DNA from: Streptomyces griseochromogenes
Lineage (GTDB): Bacteria > Actinomycetota > Actinomycetes > Streptomycetales > Streptomycetaceae
Direction: 5' to 3'
Length of the DNA stretch: 64,000 nucleotides
NCBI RefSeq assembly: GCF_001542625.1
Contig: NZ_CP016279.1
Span: forward strand, 6,944,001 to 7,008,000
Shown here: piece after piece, positions 50,906 to 59,723 of the stretch
Position numbering within the stretch: the stretch's first letter is position 1
How the letters are laid out: each line of letters begins with the position of its first letter
Notes under the pieces: model-generated
Told to the model about the DNA's origin: nothing
Databases searched by the model: none
The model's input: only the letters and a program-made list of their open reading frames with translations
Program-made: the position numbers and the translations under genes

Positions 50906-51322
50906 ATGGACATCGATGCGAGGGGGCCGCGCTTCGGCGCGGTCCTGACGACGGTCGTGCTGGCGGTGGCGCTGATCACGCGGAGCGCCTGGGTACTTGC
51001 CTGGCAGACCCTGGCCTTCGCACTGGGCGCGGCAGGCGGGGTGAGCCGCTCGCCCTACGGGTGGCTGTTCCGGACCCTCGTGCGGCCGCGCCTCGGGCCG
51101 CCGACGGAGTTCGAGGCCCCCGAACCGCCGCGGTTCGCGCAGGCGGTGGGGCTGACGTTCGCCGGGCTCGGGCTCGTCGGGTTCACCGTGGGCCCGGCCT
51201 GGCTGGGACTCGCGGCGACCGGGGCGGCGCTCGCGGCAGCCTTCCTCAACGCCGCGTTCGGGTACTGCCTGGGGTGCGAGATGTTCCTGCTCCTGAAGAG
51301 GGTCACGGTACGCGCGGAATGA
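50906..51322 (+). CDS. DUF4395 family membrane protein
   Basis: The 138-residue protein begins MDIDARGPRFGAVLTTVVLA. It has about four hydrophobic segments, the conserved RPRLGPP and PPRFAQAVG loops, and ends FGYCLGCEMFLLLKR. The terminal CLGC pair is a family hallmark and could be redox active with the divergent thioredoxin. No reaction is established. The ATG at 50906 is used; the 60-base gap to the thioredoxin start probably holds both promoters. Confidence 0.85.
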   Translation: MDIDARGPRFGAVLTTVVLAVALITRSAWVLAWQTLAFALGAAGGVSRSPYGWLFRTLVRPRLGPPTEFEAPEPPRFAQAVGLTFAGLGLVGFTVGPAWLGLAATGAALAAAFLNAAFGYCLGCEMFLLLKRVTVRAE

Positions 51323-51515
51323 AGTGGCTGGGCTTCGAAGAACCGAGGTGGGGCACTAGGCCGACGTGACGAGGATCTCGCCGCCGCGAGGCACCAGGAC
51401 TGGCTACCTGTCCGTTCTTCGGGCACGATCTGCGAGACGCCGTATACCTACGGCTGCGTAACTTTCCCGCCGGGAACCCCTTTCCCGAGCAGAGCAGAAA
51501 GGGTCCACCCCGCCC

Positions 51516-52244
51516 ATGGCAGAGTTGGTCTACCGTCCCGTCATCGGTCTCGCCAAGACGCTGTTCAAGGCCTGGGACCTGAAGATCGACTGCCAGGGGT
51601 CGGAGAACATCCCGCACTCGGGCGGCGCCGTGCTGGTGAGCAATCACATCAGCTACCTGGACTTCGTCTTCAACGGCCTGGCGGCCCTGCCGCAGAAGCG
51701 CCTGGTGCGCTTCATGGCGAAGGAGTCGGTCTTCCGGCACAAGGTGTCCGGACCGCTGATGCGCGGGATGAAGCACATCCCGGTGGACCGCAAGCAGGGC
51801 GACGCGGCCTACGCGCACGCACTGGACTCGCTGCGCTCCGGCGAGGTCGTCGGGGTGTTCCCCGAGGCCACCATCTCGCAGTCCTTCACTCTGAAGAGCT
51901 TCAAGTCGGGCGCGGCCCGTCTCGCCCAGGAAGCGGGCGTCCCGCTCGTCCCGATGGCGGTGTGGGGCACGCAGCGACTGTGGACCAAGGGCCATCCGCG
52001 CAACTTCAAGCGCAGCCACACCCCGATCGCCATCCGGGTCGGCGAGCCGTTCGAGGCCCCGCGCGACCAGTACGCGGGGGCCATCAGCCGCCGCCTGCGC
52101 GAGCGCGTCCAGGAACTCCTCGACGCCGCGCAGCGCTCCTACCCCACGCGCCCCAAGGGCACGGAGGACTCCTGGTGGCTGCCGGCGCACCTCGGCGGCA
52201 CGGCGCCGACGGTCGAGCAGCTGAAGGCCGCCGAGGCGCGCTGA
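51516..52244 (+). CDS. 1-acyl-sn-glycerol-3-phosphate acyltransferase (PlsC family)
   Basis: The 242-residue protein has the acyltransferase HX4D motif NHISYLD (H44, D49) and the substrate-binding FPEAT near residue 119, with PMAVWGTQRLW as the third block. It would acylate lysophosphatidic acid or another lysolipid at the inner membrane face. The final 50 residues extend beyond the minimal domain. It is a single gene, with an ATG at 51516 behind AGAAAGGGTCC. Confidence 0.9.
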   Translation: MAELVYRPVIGLAKTLFKAWDLKIDCQGSENIPHSGGAVLVSNHISYLDFVFNGLAALPQKRLVRFMAKESVFRHKVSGPLMRGMKHIPVDRKQGDAAYAHALDSLRSGEVVGVFPEATISQSFTLKSFKSGAARLAQEAGVPLVPMAVWGTQRLWTKGHPRNFKRSHTPIAIRVGEPFEAPRDQYAGAISRRLRERVQELLDAAQRSYPTRPKGTEDSWWLPAHLGGTAPTVEQLKAAEAR

Positions 52245-52346
52245 CACCCGGCGGCGGCCCGGCGCACGGCGGTCGATAGGGTTCGCGGTCGTAACGCAAG
52301 AGCCTCGCGGGCTCTTGTCGGACGACTGCGCTACGGGGGCGTATCG

Positions 52347-53354
52347 ATGCGGCGCTGGATGAGGGCGGCGATGGCGGTGGCGGCCGTCCTGGCCCTGGGC
52401 GGGTGGTTCGCCATGCCGTACGTCAAGGACTGGTGGCTGGTACGCACGGCCTGCGACGGGGCTCTGCCCGCCGGTGCGGTACGTCAACTGGCCGCGCCCG
52501 GCGGCCATCTCACCAAGGCGGACGCGGCGTCCCACGAGCGCCTGGGCGACTACATGTGCAGCCTGCGCTTCCAGGGGGACGGGGGCTACAGGCTCGTGGT
52601 CCGGATGAACGCCTACACCCGGCGCGACGACCAGGACGGTGTGTTCCTGGACGCCTTTCCGCAAGAGGGGTTCTCCGCCCAGCGGCCGCTGGCCGACGGA
52701 CTGCCCGGGTTCATGGACGACTTCGGCGACCTCCAGTTCTTGCTGCGGTGCCCGGCCCTGGGCAAGGACGCCGAGGGCAGGCAGCGAAAGCTGCTGGCGA
52801 GCGTCACCCTGGGCCGCGCCTCGGCACACACCACCCATGCCGCGTACGAGACCGCCGTCGCCCTCGTCAACTCCGCCTCGCACCGGCTCGGTTGCGGTGC
52901 CGGAGCGCTCGCGGTGCCGAAGGGTGACATCGCACCGCCGGATTCGGAGCAGCCACCGGCGGCGATCCCGGTCTCCCGGGCCGGCGACACCGCCTGCGGC
53001 TGGGCGACGCGCGCGCGGGTGCCCCATGCCGATCGATGGCGTGTCGCGGTGCTGATGAACAACAAGGCTCCGGCGGGGCGTTGCGACCTGACGACCGGCA
53101 CCGACGCGGCCTCGCAGGAGATGCGGTTCGCGGCCTGGTACGGCGACTGGAGCAACCGTGTGGTCTCCATCGACGGTGCGCTCCGCTCGATGACGGCGAC
53201 GGCCCGCTGTGACGGCGAGGCCGCCAACTTCGCCGTCGACGCCTCGGACGGGGTCCCCGGCGTCGGGAAGGCGGAGCGGCGCAGGCTGCTGAGGAGCTTC
53301 GCCGAGGACCAGGTCGAGCGGCGCGGCTGCTCGGGGCTGCGGCTGACGGGCTGA
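52347..53354 (+). CDS. Hypothetical membrane-anchored or secreted protein with two similar halves
   Basis: The 335-residue protein starts with an uncleaved or cleaved hydrophobic segment (MRAAMAVAAVLALGGWFAMP). The rest is predicted outside the membrane. Paired cysteines occur near the start of each half (RTACDGALPAG and YMCSLRF; DTACGWATRAR and RCDLTTG), suggesting an internal duplication with disulfides. I recognise no catalytic motif. It converges with the next gene across 12 bases. Function is unknown. Confidence 0.6.
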   Translation: MRRWMRAAMAVAAVLALGGWFAMPYVKDWWLVRTACDGALPAGAVRQLAAPGGHLTKADAASHERLGDYMCSLRFQGDGGYRLVVRMNAYTRRDDQDGVFLDAFPQEGFSAQRPLADGLPGFMDDFGDLQFLLRCPALGKDAEGRQRKLLASVTLGRASAHTTHAAYETAVALVNSASHRLGCGAGALAVPKGDIAPPDSEQPPAAIPVSRAGDTACGWATRARVPHADRWRVAVLMNNKAPAGRCDLTTGTDAASQEMRFAAWYGDWSNRVVSIDGALRSMTATARCDGEAANFAVDASDGVPGVGKAERRRLLRSFAEDQVERRGCSGLRLTG

Positions 53355-53366
53355 CCGGCCCGTGGC

Positions 53367-54623
53367 TCACAAGGTCCCGTAGCGCATCCCCTGCACGTAC
53401 GCGTCGTCGAGGATCTGCCGGATCACCCGGGCCCTCGCGGCCGGTACCTTCCGGGCCCCGGCCCAGGCGTCCAGCACGGTGAACAGTTGCCCGCGCCCGT
53501 CCGCGGGATCGCCGCGCAGCGCCGCGCTGACCGGCCGGGCGGCGATGTCGCCCATCGGCGGGCGGCTGGTCAGCCGCCGGGCCGCCGCCAGGTAGGCGCC
53601 GCGGGTGTGCCGGTGCGCGGCCGCGTCGTAGGCGGCCAGGTCGGAGATGGTGCCGTCACGGGCGCCGCTCGCCCTGATGTGCATCAGGGCTCCGATGTGG
53701 CGGCCGATTTCCTCGAGGTCGAGATCGGGCCCGAGAACGGCGTCCGAGGGGTCGTCTCCCCGCTCCTTCTCCGGACGGACGTCCGGGTCGGTGCCCTGGC
53801 GGGTGAGCCGCTCCAGGTAGTACGCGAAGTAGGCGCGCTCCGCGTCGTACAGGATCGCGAAGGCCTCGGGGTCCTCGGCCAGCCGCTGGAACAGCCGGCC
53901 GGGGTCGGTGCTGAGCGCGCCCGAGTAGCTGAATCCGAAGGCCGGGTGCGCCTCGTGCGAGTCGCGGAAGCGGCCGTGGGCGGACTCGCCGGAGACCGCC
54001 GGGGTGTTCACATCGTCGTCCATGCCGCTGAACGGGTTGGCGTCGGCGACGTACCCGGCGAACATCCGGGCCAGGCCCGGCTCCATGCCCGGCGGTACGT
54101 CGCGGTCGTCGTATGCCACGGCGACGACATAGACGGCGCGGGCCTGGGCCGTGGTGTGCGGCCTGCCGGGGGCCGTGGCCCGGGTGGCGGCGTCCACGAC
54201 CTGGCCCAGCACGCGTCCGCCGTCACCGCACAGCGTGCCGGACGGCAGAAGTGCGCGCGCCGTCTCCAGGTGGGACATGTCGTCCCCGGGGTCCAGGGCG
54301 CGGGTCGCGGCCGCCGGGTTCTTCGCCAACGCCCGTGCGGCGGAGGGAAGTTCCTTGCAGGAGTCATCGCCGCCGAAGAGCGCGAGCGGCACCGCGACGG
54401 CGCCCGCGACCAGGGCGAGCGCCACGGCCGAGGCGAGCACCGGATGCTTCCGCAGCCGGGCGAACCTGTCGTCAGCGACCGCGCCGCCGTGGCCGTCCTC
54501 CTCGGGAACGGCACCTTCCGGGCGGGACTCGGCGCCTTCCTGCCCGGCATCCGCACGCCCGCCCTCCTCGCCCGCCCGGGGCTGCCCGGCCGTCCCCTCG
54601 TTCCCCGCTCCCCCGTCACTCAT
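53367..54623 (-). CDS. Hypothetical membrane-anchored protein
   Basis: This 418-residue protein has a disordered acidic N-terminus of about 58 residues. One membrane segment follows (VLASAVALALVAGAVAVPLALF, about 61-82). The extracytoplasmic part is helical and holds only two cysteines after the anchor (SCKELPS and GTLCGDGG). Segments such as AQARAVYVVAVAYDDRDVP and EAFAILYDAERAYFAYYLER are conserved-looking, but the domain is not recognised. Lack of an obvious partner leaves the role open. Confidence 0.6.
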   Translation of the reverse strand: MSDGGAGNEGTAGQPRAGEEGGRADAGQEGAESRPEGAVPEEDGHGGAVADDRFARLRKHPVLASAVALALVAGAVAVPLALFGGDDSCKELPSAARALAKNPAAATRALDPGDDMSHLETARALLPSGTLCGDGGRVLGQVVDAATRATAPGRPHTTAQARAVYVVAVAYDDRDVPPGMEPGLARMFAGYVADANPFSGMDDDVNTPAVSGESAHGRFRDSHEAHPAFGFSYSGALSTDPGRLFQRLAEDPEAFAILYDAERAYFAYYLERLTRQGTDPDVRPEKERGDDPSDAVLGPDLDLEEIGRHIGALMHIRASGARDGTISDLAAYDAAAHRHTRGAYLAAARRLTSRPPMGDIAARPVSAALRGDPADGRGQLFTVLDAWAGARKVPAARARVIRQILDDAYVQGMRYGTL

Positions 54624-54657
54624 GACGGGGAGATTAGCGAGTGCGACGGGACGTGGG

Positions 54658-55368
54658 TCAGGCGGGGGTCCCGGCCGGGTGCGGAGGGTGGACGCGGATG
54701 CGGGCTCCGGGGCTGAACTTCTCCAGCAGCTCGGCGAGTTCCCCGGCCGCCGACTCCGCTTCCGCGACGGGCATCGGGGCGAGGGTCTCCAGCAGGAAGA
54801 CGCCGGAGACGGTCTCCTCGGTGAGCCGGGTGCGCGGGCCCTGGCGCCAGTTCCAGCGGCGGCAGGTCACACCGGCGTCGTCGCGCCACACCACCTCTCC
54901 CGCGTCGGGGTGTTCGACCGATTCCTCGCCGCCGGCGACCGTCACGAAGCCCTCCTCGCCGGTGGCCCGCACCAGCCGCATGCCGCCCTGGATGCGGTCG
55001 ATGTCCTCGCCGCCGACGGGGACCAGGTGGGCCACGCTGATCGCGTTGTAGAGGTCCACGAGGAGGTTGATCCGGGGCAGACCGGCGTCGGACAGGGCCC
55101 GCTTGGCCAGCGCCTCGGCCGAGTTGCGGGTGCGCGACGGCTTGGCGCCGAAGGCGGTGTACACCTCGCGCCAGGCGGCCATGTGCGGGTCCTCGTGCGG
55201 CGCCCTCCCGGCCAGGCGTACGGCCAGACGCCGGGCCGCCTCGTCCAGCAGCGCCGAGCTCTCCTCGGTACTGGGCCCGTTGACGAGGTCGTACGCCTCG
55301 ATCGCCACAGGGGTGAAGCCCGGCGCCAGGGCGCGGACCTCGTCGGACACGGTGAGCGTGAACGTCAT
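54658..55368 (-). CDS. B3/B4 tRNA-binding domain protein (PheT B3/4-like)
   Basis: The 236-residue protein consists mainly of a B3/B4 domain, as found in phenylalanyl-tRNA synthetase beta chains: REVYTAFGAKPSRTRNSAEA, LPRINLLVDLYNAISVAHLV and PVGGEDIDRI. Stand-alone B3/4 proteins may edit mischarged tRNA, which is unproven here. The ATG at 55368 is ten bases after the stop of the transglutaminase-like gene, so the two are probably one operon. Confidence 0.85.
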   Translation of the reverse strand: MTFTLTVSDEVRALAPGFTPVAIEAYDLVNGPSTEESSALLDEAARRLAVRLAGRAPHEDPHMAAWREVYTAFGAKPSRTRNSAEALAKRALSDAGLPRINLLVDLYNAISVAHLVPVGGEDIDRIQGGMRLVRATGEEGFVTVAGGEESVEHPDAGEVVWRDDAGVTCRRWNWRQGPRTRLTEETVSGVFLLETLAPMPVAEAESAAGELAELLEKFSPGARIRVHPPHPAGTPA

Positions 55369-55378
55369 CTGCCTGGCC

Positions 55379-55972
55379 TCAGAGTTCGCTGGGGAGCGTC
55401 TGCCACAGGTACGGCCGGTCCGGGGCGGCCTGCAGTGCGCCGAGGACGGCCGGGTGCGGTTCAGCATACAGGACCGGATAGTCCACCTCATTGGACTTCG
55501 GGTCGGGCACCCAGGCCAGCCGCTCACCGCCCAGGGAGAACTGCGCGTCCACGCCCGGCTTGTTGCCGCGGGGATCCTGCCGGTGCCAGGCCCCGTGAAA
55601 ACGTACGGCGACGAGGCCGTGCACGGCGTGACCACTGCCGTCGTCATGCGCCAGCCGCTGATAACAGAGGGCCGTGGGGATGTCCTCGGCCCGCAGCAGG
55701 GCGGCCAGCGCGTGGGCCTTGGCGTGACAGATGCCGGTGCGCCGCTCCAGGACGTCAGAGGCGCGCCAGGTGACGCGCATGTCGCCCGCGTCGGCGGAGT
55801 GCGGGATGGCGTCGCGCACGAATTCATAGGCGGCCCGCGCATAGGCATACGAATCAGCGACCCCGTCGGCCAGGCGGGCGGCCGTTTCCCGCACCACGGG
55901 GTGATGGTGGTCGATGACCTCATCTGCAGCCAAGTAAGCGGACAGTTCAGCGGTGTTCTGGATCAGCTCCAT
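55379..55972 (-). CDS. Transglutaminase-like domain protein
   Basis: The 197-residue protein has the papain-like catalytic triad of this family: C82 in RRTGICHAKA, H118 in GHAVHGLVAV and D133 in HRQDPRG. It lacks a signal peptide and would act in the cytosol as a protease or amidase. It starts at the ATG at 55972 (MELIQNTAEL). Its coupling with the B3/4 protein hints at a shared process, unidentified. Confidence 0.88.
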   Translation of the reverse strand: MELIQNTAELSAYLAADEVIDHHHPVVRETAARLADGVADSYAYARAAYEFVRDAIPHSADAGDMRVTWRASDVLERRTGICHAKAHALAALLRAEDIPTALCYQRLAHDDGSGHAVHGLVAVRFHGAWHRQDPRGNKPGVDAQFSLGGERLAWVPDPKSNEVDYPVLYAEPHPAVLGALQAAPDRPYLWQTLPSEL

Positions 55973-56050
55973 GCCCGCAGAGCATAGGAATGCGATCACC
56001 CGACAGTCAATGACTTTTCAGGTGACCGCATACCTATGCACCAGTGGAGG

Positions 56051-57121
56051 CTAGCGGGCCATCTCTTCCTTGAGCGCCGCCACGAACGTGTCGACGTCCT
56101 CCTCGGTCGTGTCGAAGGAGCACATCCACCGCACGACACCCGCGGCCTCGTCCCAGAAGTAGAACCGGAACCGCTTCTGCAGGCGCTCGCTCACGTCGTG
56201 CGGGAGCTTCGCGAAGACGCCGTTGGCCTGCACCGGGTAGAGGATCTCCACGCCGTGCACCGCGCGCACACCCTCGGACAGCCGCCGGGCCATCTCGTTG
56301 GCGTGGCGGGCGTTGCGCAGCCACAGGTCCTTGGCGAGCAGGGCCTCCAGCTGCACCGAGACGAAGCGCATCTTGGAGGCGAGCTGCATCGACATCTTCC
56401 GCAGGTGCTTCATCTGCCGCACCGCGTCCTGGTTGATGACGACGACCGCCTCGCCGAACAGCGCGCCGTTCTTCGTCCCGCCGAGCGAGAGGATGTCGAC
56501 GCCGACCGCGTTGGTGAACGTCCGCATCGGGACGTTCAGGGACGCGGCGGCGTTGGCTATCCGGGAGCCGTCCAGGTGCACCTTCATGCCGTGCGCGTGG
56601 GCGTGCTCGCAGATGGCCCGGATCTCCTCGGGCGTGTAGAGCGTGCCCAGCTCGGTGCTCTGGGTGATCGAGACGACCTGCGGCATCGCTCGGTGCTCGT
56701 CCTCGAAGCCCCAGGCCTGCCGGTCGATCAGCTCGGGCGTGAGCTTGCCGTCGGGTGTGGGCACGGTGAGCAGCTTGAGGCCGCCCATGCGCTCGGGGGC
56801 GCCGCCCTCGTCCACGTTGATGTGCGCGCTCTCGGCGCAGATCACCGCGCCCCAGCGGTCGGTGACCGCCTGGAGCGCGACCACGTTCGCGCCGGTGCCG
56901 TTGAAGACCGGGAAGGCCTCCGCGGTGGCCCCGAAGTGGCCGCGGATGATCTTCTGGAGGTTCTCGGTGTAGTCGTCCTCGCCGTACGCCACCTGGTGGC
57001 CGCCGTTGGCCAGCGCCAGGGCGGCCATCACCTCCGGATGCGCCCCGGCGTAGTTGTCACTGGCGAAACCGCGGACCTGTGGGTCGTGATGGCGACGGGC
57101 GTCGGTCCTGGGAGGATTCAC
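56051..57121 (-). CDS. Low-specificity L-threonine aldolase
   Basis: This 356-residue protein is a fold-type I PLP enzyme of the threonine aldolase family. It has GFASDNYAGAHPEV, YGEDDYTENLQ, the histidine in ESAHINVDEGG stacking on PLP, DGSRIANAA, and the Schiff-base lysine K217 in LSLGGTKNGA. It would split L-threonine or allo-threonine into glycine and acetaldehyde, or act on other beta-hydroxy amino acids. Its GTG start at 57121 overlaps the SDR stop by four bases, tying it to the SDR-DUF6421 operon. Confidence 0.9.
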   Translation of the reverse strand: MNPPRTDARRHHDPQVRGFASDNYAGAHPEVMAALALANGGHQVAYGEDDYTENLQKIIRGHFGATAEAFPVFNGTGANVVALQAVTDRWGAVICAESAHINVDEGGAPERMGGLKLLTVPTPDGKLTPELIDRQAWGFEDEHRAMPQVVSITQSTELGTLYTPEEIRAICEHAHAHGMKVHLDGSRIANAAASLNVPMRTFTNAVGVDILSLGGTKNGALFGEAVVVINQDAVRQMKHLRKMSMQLASKMRFVSVQLEALLAKDLWLRNARHANEMARRLSEGVRAVHGVEILYPVQANGVFAKLPHDVSERLQKRFRFYFWDEAAGVVRWMCSFDTTEEDVDTFVAALKEEMAR

Positions 57122-57876
57122 GGCTTCTCGGTCAGCCACAGACGGTTTCCGTTCACTTCGGCGGCGGACTTGCTCCAGACGCCTTCGATGGCCTCGGCCA
57201 GGTCCTCGACGTCCGTGAAGCCCGCGAACTTCGCGTTGGGGCGTTCGGCGCGCATCGCGTCGTGCACCAGCGCCTTGACCACCAAGATCGTAGCCGCGGA
57301 GGTGGGCCCCTCGGCACCCTCGGAGATCCCCGCCTTGCGGAAGTAGTCGGCCATGGCCAGCGTCCACGCCTCGGCCGCGGCCTTGGCCGCGGAGTACGCG
57401 GCGTTGCCCGCCGTCGGCCGGCTCGCACCGGCGGCGCTGATCAGGACGTAACGACCGCGCTCGCTGCGCTGGAGCGCCTCGTGGAAGGCGAGCGAGGTGT
57501 GCTGCACGGTCTTGACGAGCAGCAGCTCCAGGAAGTCCCAGTCGTCGAGGCTGGTCTTCGTGAAGGTCTCACTGCCGCGCCAGCCGCCGACCAGGTGCAC
57601 GAGGCCGTCGACGCGCCCGAAGTCCTTCTCGATGTGGGCGGCCCATTCCCGGGTGGACTGCAGGTCGAGCAGATCCACCGTGTCGCCGGTGACGGTGGCG
57701 CCGCCGGAGGCGTACCGGGCCGCGTCGACAGCCTCCGACAGGCGCTGCGGGTCGTTGTCCGCCCCGATGACGGTTGCCCCTGCCTCGGCAAGGCGCAGCA
57801 GTGCCGCCCGTCCGGCGGGGCCGCCCGCACCGGCCACCGCGATCACCGAACCACTGAGAGACCCGTTGTTCCCCAC
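57118..57876 (-). CDS. Short-chain dehydrogenase/reductase in the DUF6421 operon
   Basis: The 252-residue enzyme has the NAD(P) motif VAGAGGPAGRAAL near 14-26. Its catalytic residues are S147 or S152 in LISAAGAS, Y161 and K165 in NAAYSAAKA. I chose the GTG at 57876 because GAGGGGAAGAAC lies just upstream. The alternative GTG at 57918 overlaps the DUF6421 stop by GTGA and would add 14 residues. It lies between DUF6421 and the threonine aldolase, with tight coupling on both sides. The substrate is unknown. Confidence 0.87.
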   Translation of the reverse strand: MGNNGSLSGSVIAVAGAGGPAGRAALLRLAEAGATVIGADNDPQRLSEAVDAARYASGGATVTGDTVDLLDLQSTREWAAHIEKDFGRVDGLVHLVGGWRGSETFTKTSLDDWDFLELLLVKTVQHTSLAFHEALQRSERGRYVLISAAGASRPTAGNAAYSAAKAAAEAWTLAMADYFRKAGISEGAEGPTSAATILVVKALVHDAMRAERPNAKFAGFTDVEDLAEAIEGVWSKSAAEVNGNRLWLTEKP

Positions 57877-57914
57877 GTTCTTCCCCTCTTGAACAGTGTT
57901 CTGGACGCGGTCGC

Positions 57915-59312
57915 TCACGCGGCGATCCGCTCGGCGCTGTCCGCCGTGATGCCCTTGGTGGAGGCGATCACATTCTTCAGCTTCTTGGACAGGGCCTCAT
58001 AGAACATGCTCAGCGGAAACTCGTCCGGAAGCACGTCGTCCACGAGCTTGCGCGGCGGCTGGCTCAGGTCCAGGGCGTCCGGACCCTTGGCCCACTTCGA
58101 GCCCGGGTGCGGGGCGAGGTAGGTGGAGACCAGCTCGTAGCCGGCGAACCAGTGCACGAGCTTGGGGCGGTCGATGCCGTCCTTGTACAGCTTCTCGATC
58201 TCGGCACACAGCTGGTTGGTGACCTGCGGGGCGCGCTCCCAGTCGATGGAGAGCTTGTTGTCGGTCCAGCGGATGACGTCGTGCTTGTGCAGGTAGGCGA
58301 AGAGCAGCTGGCCGCCGACGCCGTCGTAGTTGCGCACGCGGTCACCGGTGACCGGGAAGCGGAACATACGGTCGAAGAGCACCGCGTACTGCACGTCACG
58401 GGCCTGCGGGACGCCGTCCGCCTGGAGCTTCACGGCCTCCTTGAAGGCGGTGAGGTCGCAGCGCAGCTCCTCCAGGCCGTACATCCAGAACGGCTGGCGC
58501 TGCTTGATCATGAACGGGTCGAACGGCAGGTCACCGTGGCTGTGGGTGCGGTCGTGGACCATGTCCCACAGCACGAAGGCCTCTTCGCAGCGCTTCTGGT
58601 CGTGGACCATCGCGGCGATGTCCTCGGGCAGCTGGAGACCCAGGATGTCGACGGCGGCGTCGGTCACCCGGCGGAAGCGGGCAGCCTCGCGGTCGCAGAA
58701 GATGCCACCCCAGGAGAAACGTTCCGGCGCTTCGCGTACGGCGATCGTCTCCGGGAACAGGACCGCGGAGTTGGTGTCGTAGCCGGACGTGAAGTCCTCG
58801 AACGTGATCCCGCAGAACAGCGGGTTGTCGTAGCGGGTGCGCTCCAGCTCGGCCAGCCAGTCCGGCCACACCATCCGCAGCACGACCGCCTCGAGGTTGC
58901 GGTCCGGGTTGCCGTTCTGCGTGTACATCGGGAAGACGACCAGGTGCTGCAGGCCGTCCGCGCGGTTCGCGGCGGGCTGGAAGGCGAGCAGCGAGTCCAG
59001 GAAGTCCGGCACCTGGAAGCCGTCCTCGGCCCAGCGGCGCAGGTCCTTCACCAGGGCCTGGTGGTAGGCGGCGTCATGCGGGAGCAGCGCGGAGAGCTGC
59101 TCGACCGCCTCGACGACACGGTCCACGGCCGCCTCGGCGTCGGCCCGGCCCGGCGCGCCCTCGGCCTCGAAGTCGATCGATCCGTCCTTGGACTGCCATG
59201 GCCGGATCTGCTCCACGGCATCCTTGAGCACGGGCCAGGCCGCATGCTCAACGACCCTGGTCAGCGGAGAAACCTGCTTCTCCGAACCCGCCTGCACAAG
59301 AATTTCCGTCAT
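57915..59312 (-). CDS. DUF6421 family protein
   Basis: The 465-residue protein is of unknown function. It contains EAFVLWDMVHDRTHSHGDLP, a histidine-rich segment (HDRTHSHGD) that could bind metal, FPETIAVREAPERFSWGGIF, and KHDVIRWTDNKLSIDWERAP. It is predicted soluble and mostly helical. It is the first gene of an operon with an SDR and a threonine aldolase, a grouping I recall as conserved in Streptomyces. The ATG at 59312 follows GGAGGATGGGAC, a strong ribosome-binding site. Confidence 0.8.
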   Translation of the reverse strand: MTEILVQAGSEKQVSPLTRVVEHAAWPVLKDAVEQIRPWQSKDGSIDFEAEGAPGRADAEAAVDRVVEAVEQLSALLPHDAAYHQALVKDLRRWAEDGFQVPDFLDSLLAFQPAANRADGLQHLVVFPMYTQNGNPDRNLEAVVLRMVWPDWLAELERTRYDNPLFCGITFEDFTSGYDTNSAVLFPETIAVREAPERFSWGGIFCDREAARFRRVTDAAVDILGLQLPEDIAAMVHDQKRCEEAFVLWDMVHDRTHSHGDLPFDPFMIKQRQPFWMYGLEELRCDLTAFKEAVKLQADGVPQARDVQYAVLFDRMFRFPVTGDRVRNYDGVGGQLLFAYLHKHDVIRWTDNKLSIDWERAPQVTNQLCAEIEKLYKDGIDRPKLVHWFAGYELVSTYLAPHPGSKWAKGPDALDLSQPPRKLVDDVLPDEFPLSMFYEALSKKLKNVIASTKGITADSAERIAA

Positions 59313-59723
59313 GTCCCATCCTCCACGGGAGAACCTCGCGTATGGACACCGTATGCATACCGCGTTTCTCCCAGCAAGAGGCTAGCTCAGGAAATTATGC
59401 TGCCGAGCCGCTTGGTCACCGCTGTTTTTCCTGCGATTCACCGTGATGACGGTCACTTTCACCGTGAACGGGTAGGAGGCCTCGCGGAGTTGGCGAAACG
59501 GATCGGATCCGGCCGGTCAATGCCGCGAGGACTCGCCCACGCCCGGGTGACGCCAGGGGCGGATACGAGCCAGGCACCGCCCGCCCCGCGCCCCGTTCCC
59601 CCGCGCAGGTTCGGGTTCATCGCGGGACCAGGCCACTAGGCTGCGAGCCTGCCGCGTGGACAGCGACGTCCGCCGTCCGGTCCGCGCGTCGCCGAGCCGC
59701 CGTCGACGGAAGCGAGTCGAACC
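59313..59723. promoter_or_regulatory. Divergent promoter region with a palindrome, no gene seen
   Basis: This 411-base gap separates the DUF6421 operon from the glycerophosphodiesterase gene. Upstream of DUF6421 it holds the perfect 10-bp palindrome GTATGCATAC at 59351-59360 and a nearby related CGTATGGACACCG. A TTTCACCGTGA segment (59457-59467) and an inverted TCACCGTGATGACGGTCA stretch lie further on. These are plausible regulatory sites. No coding signal is convincing. Confidence 0.4.
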
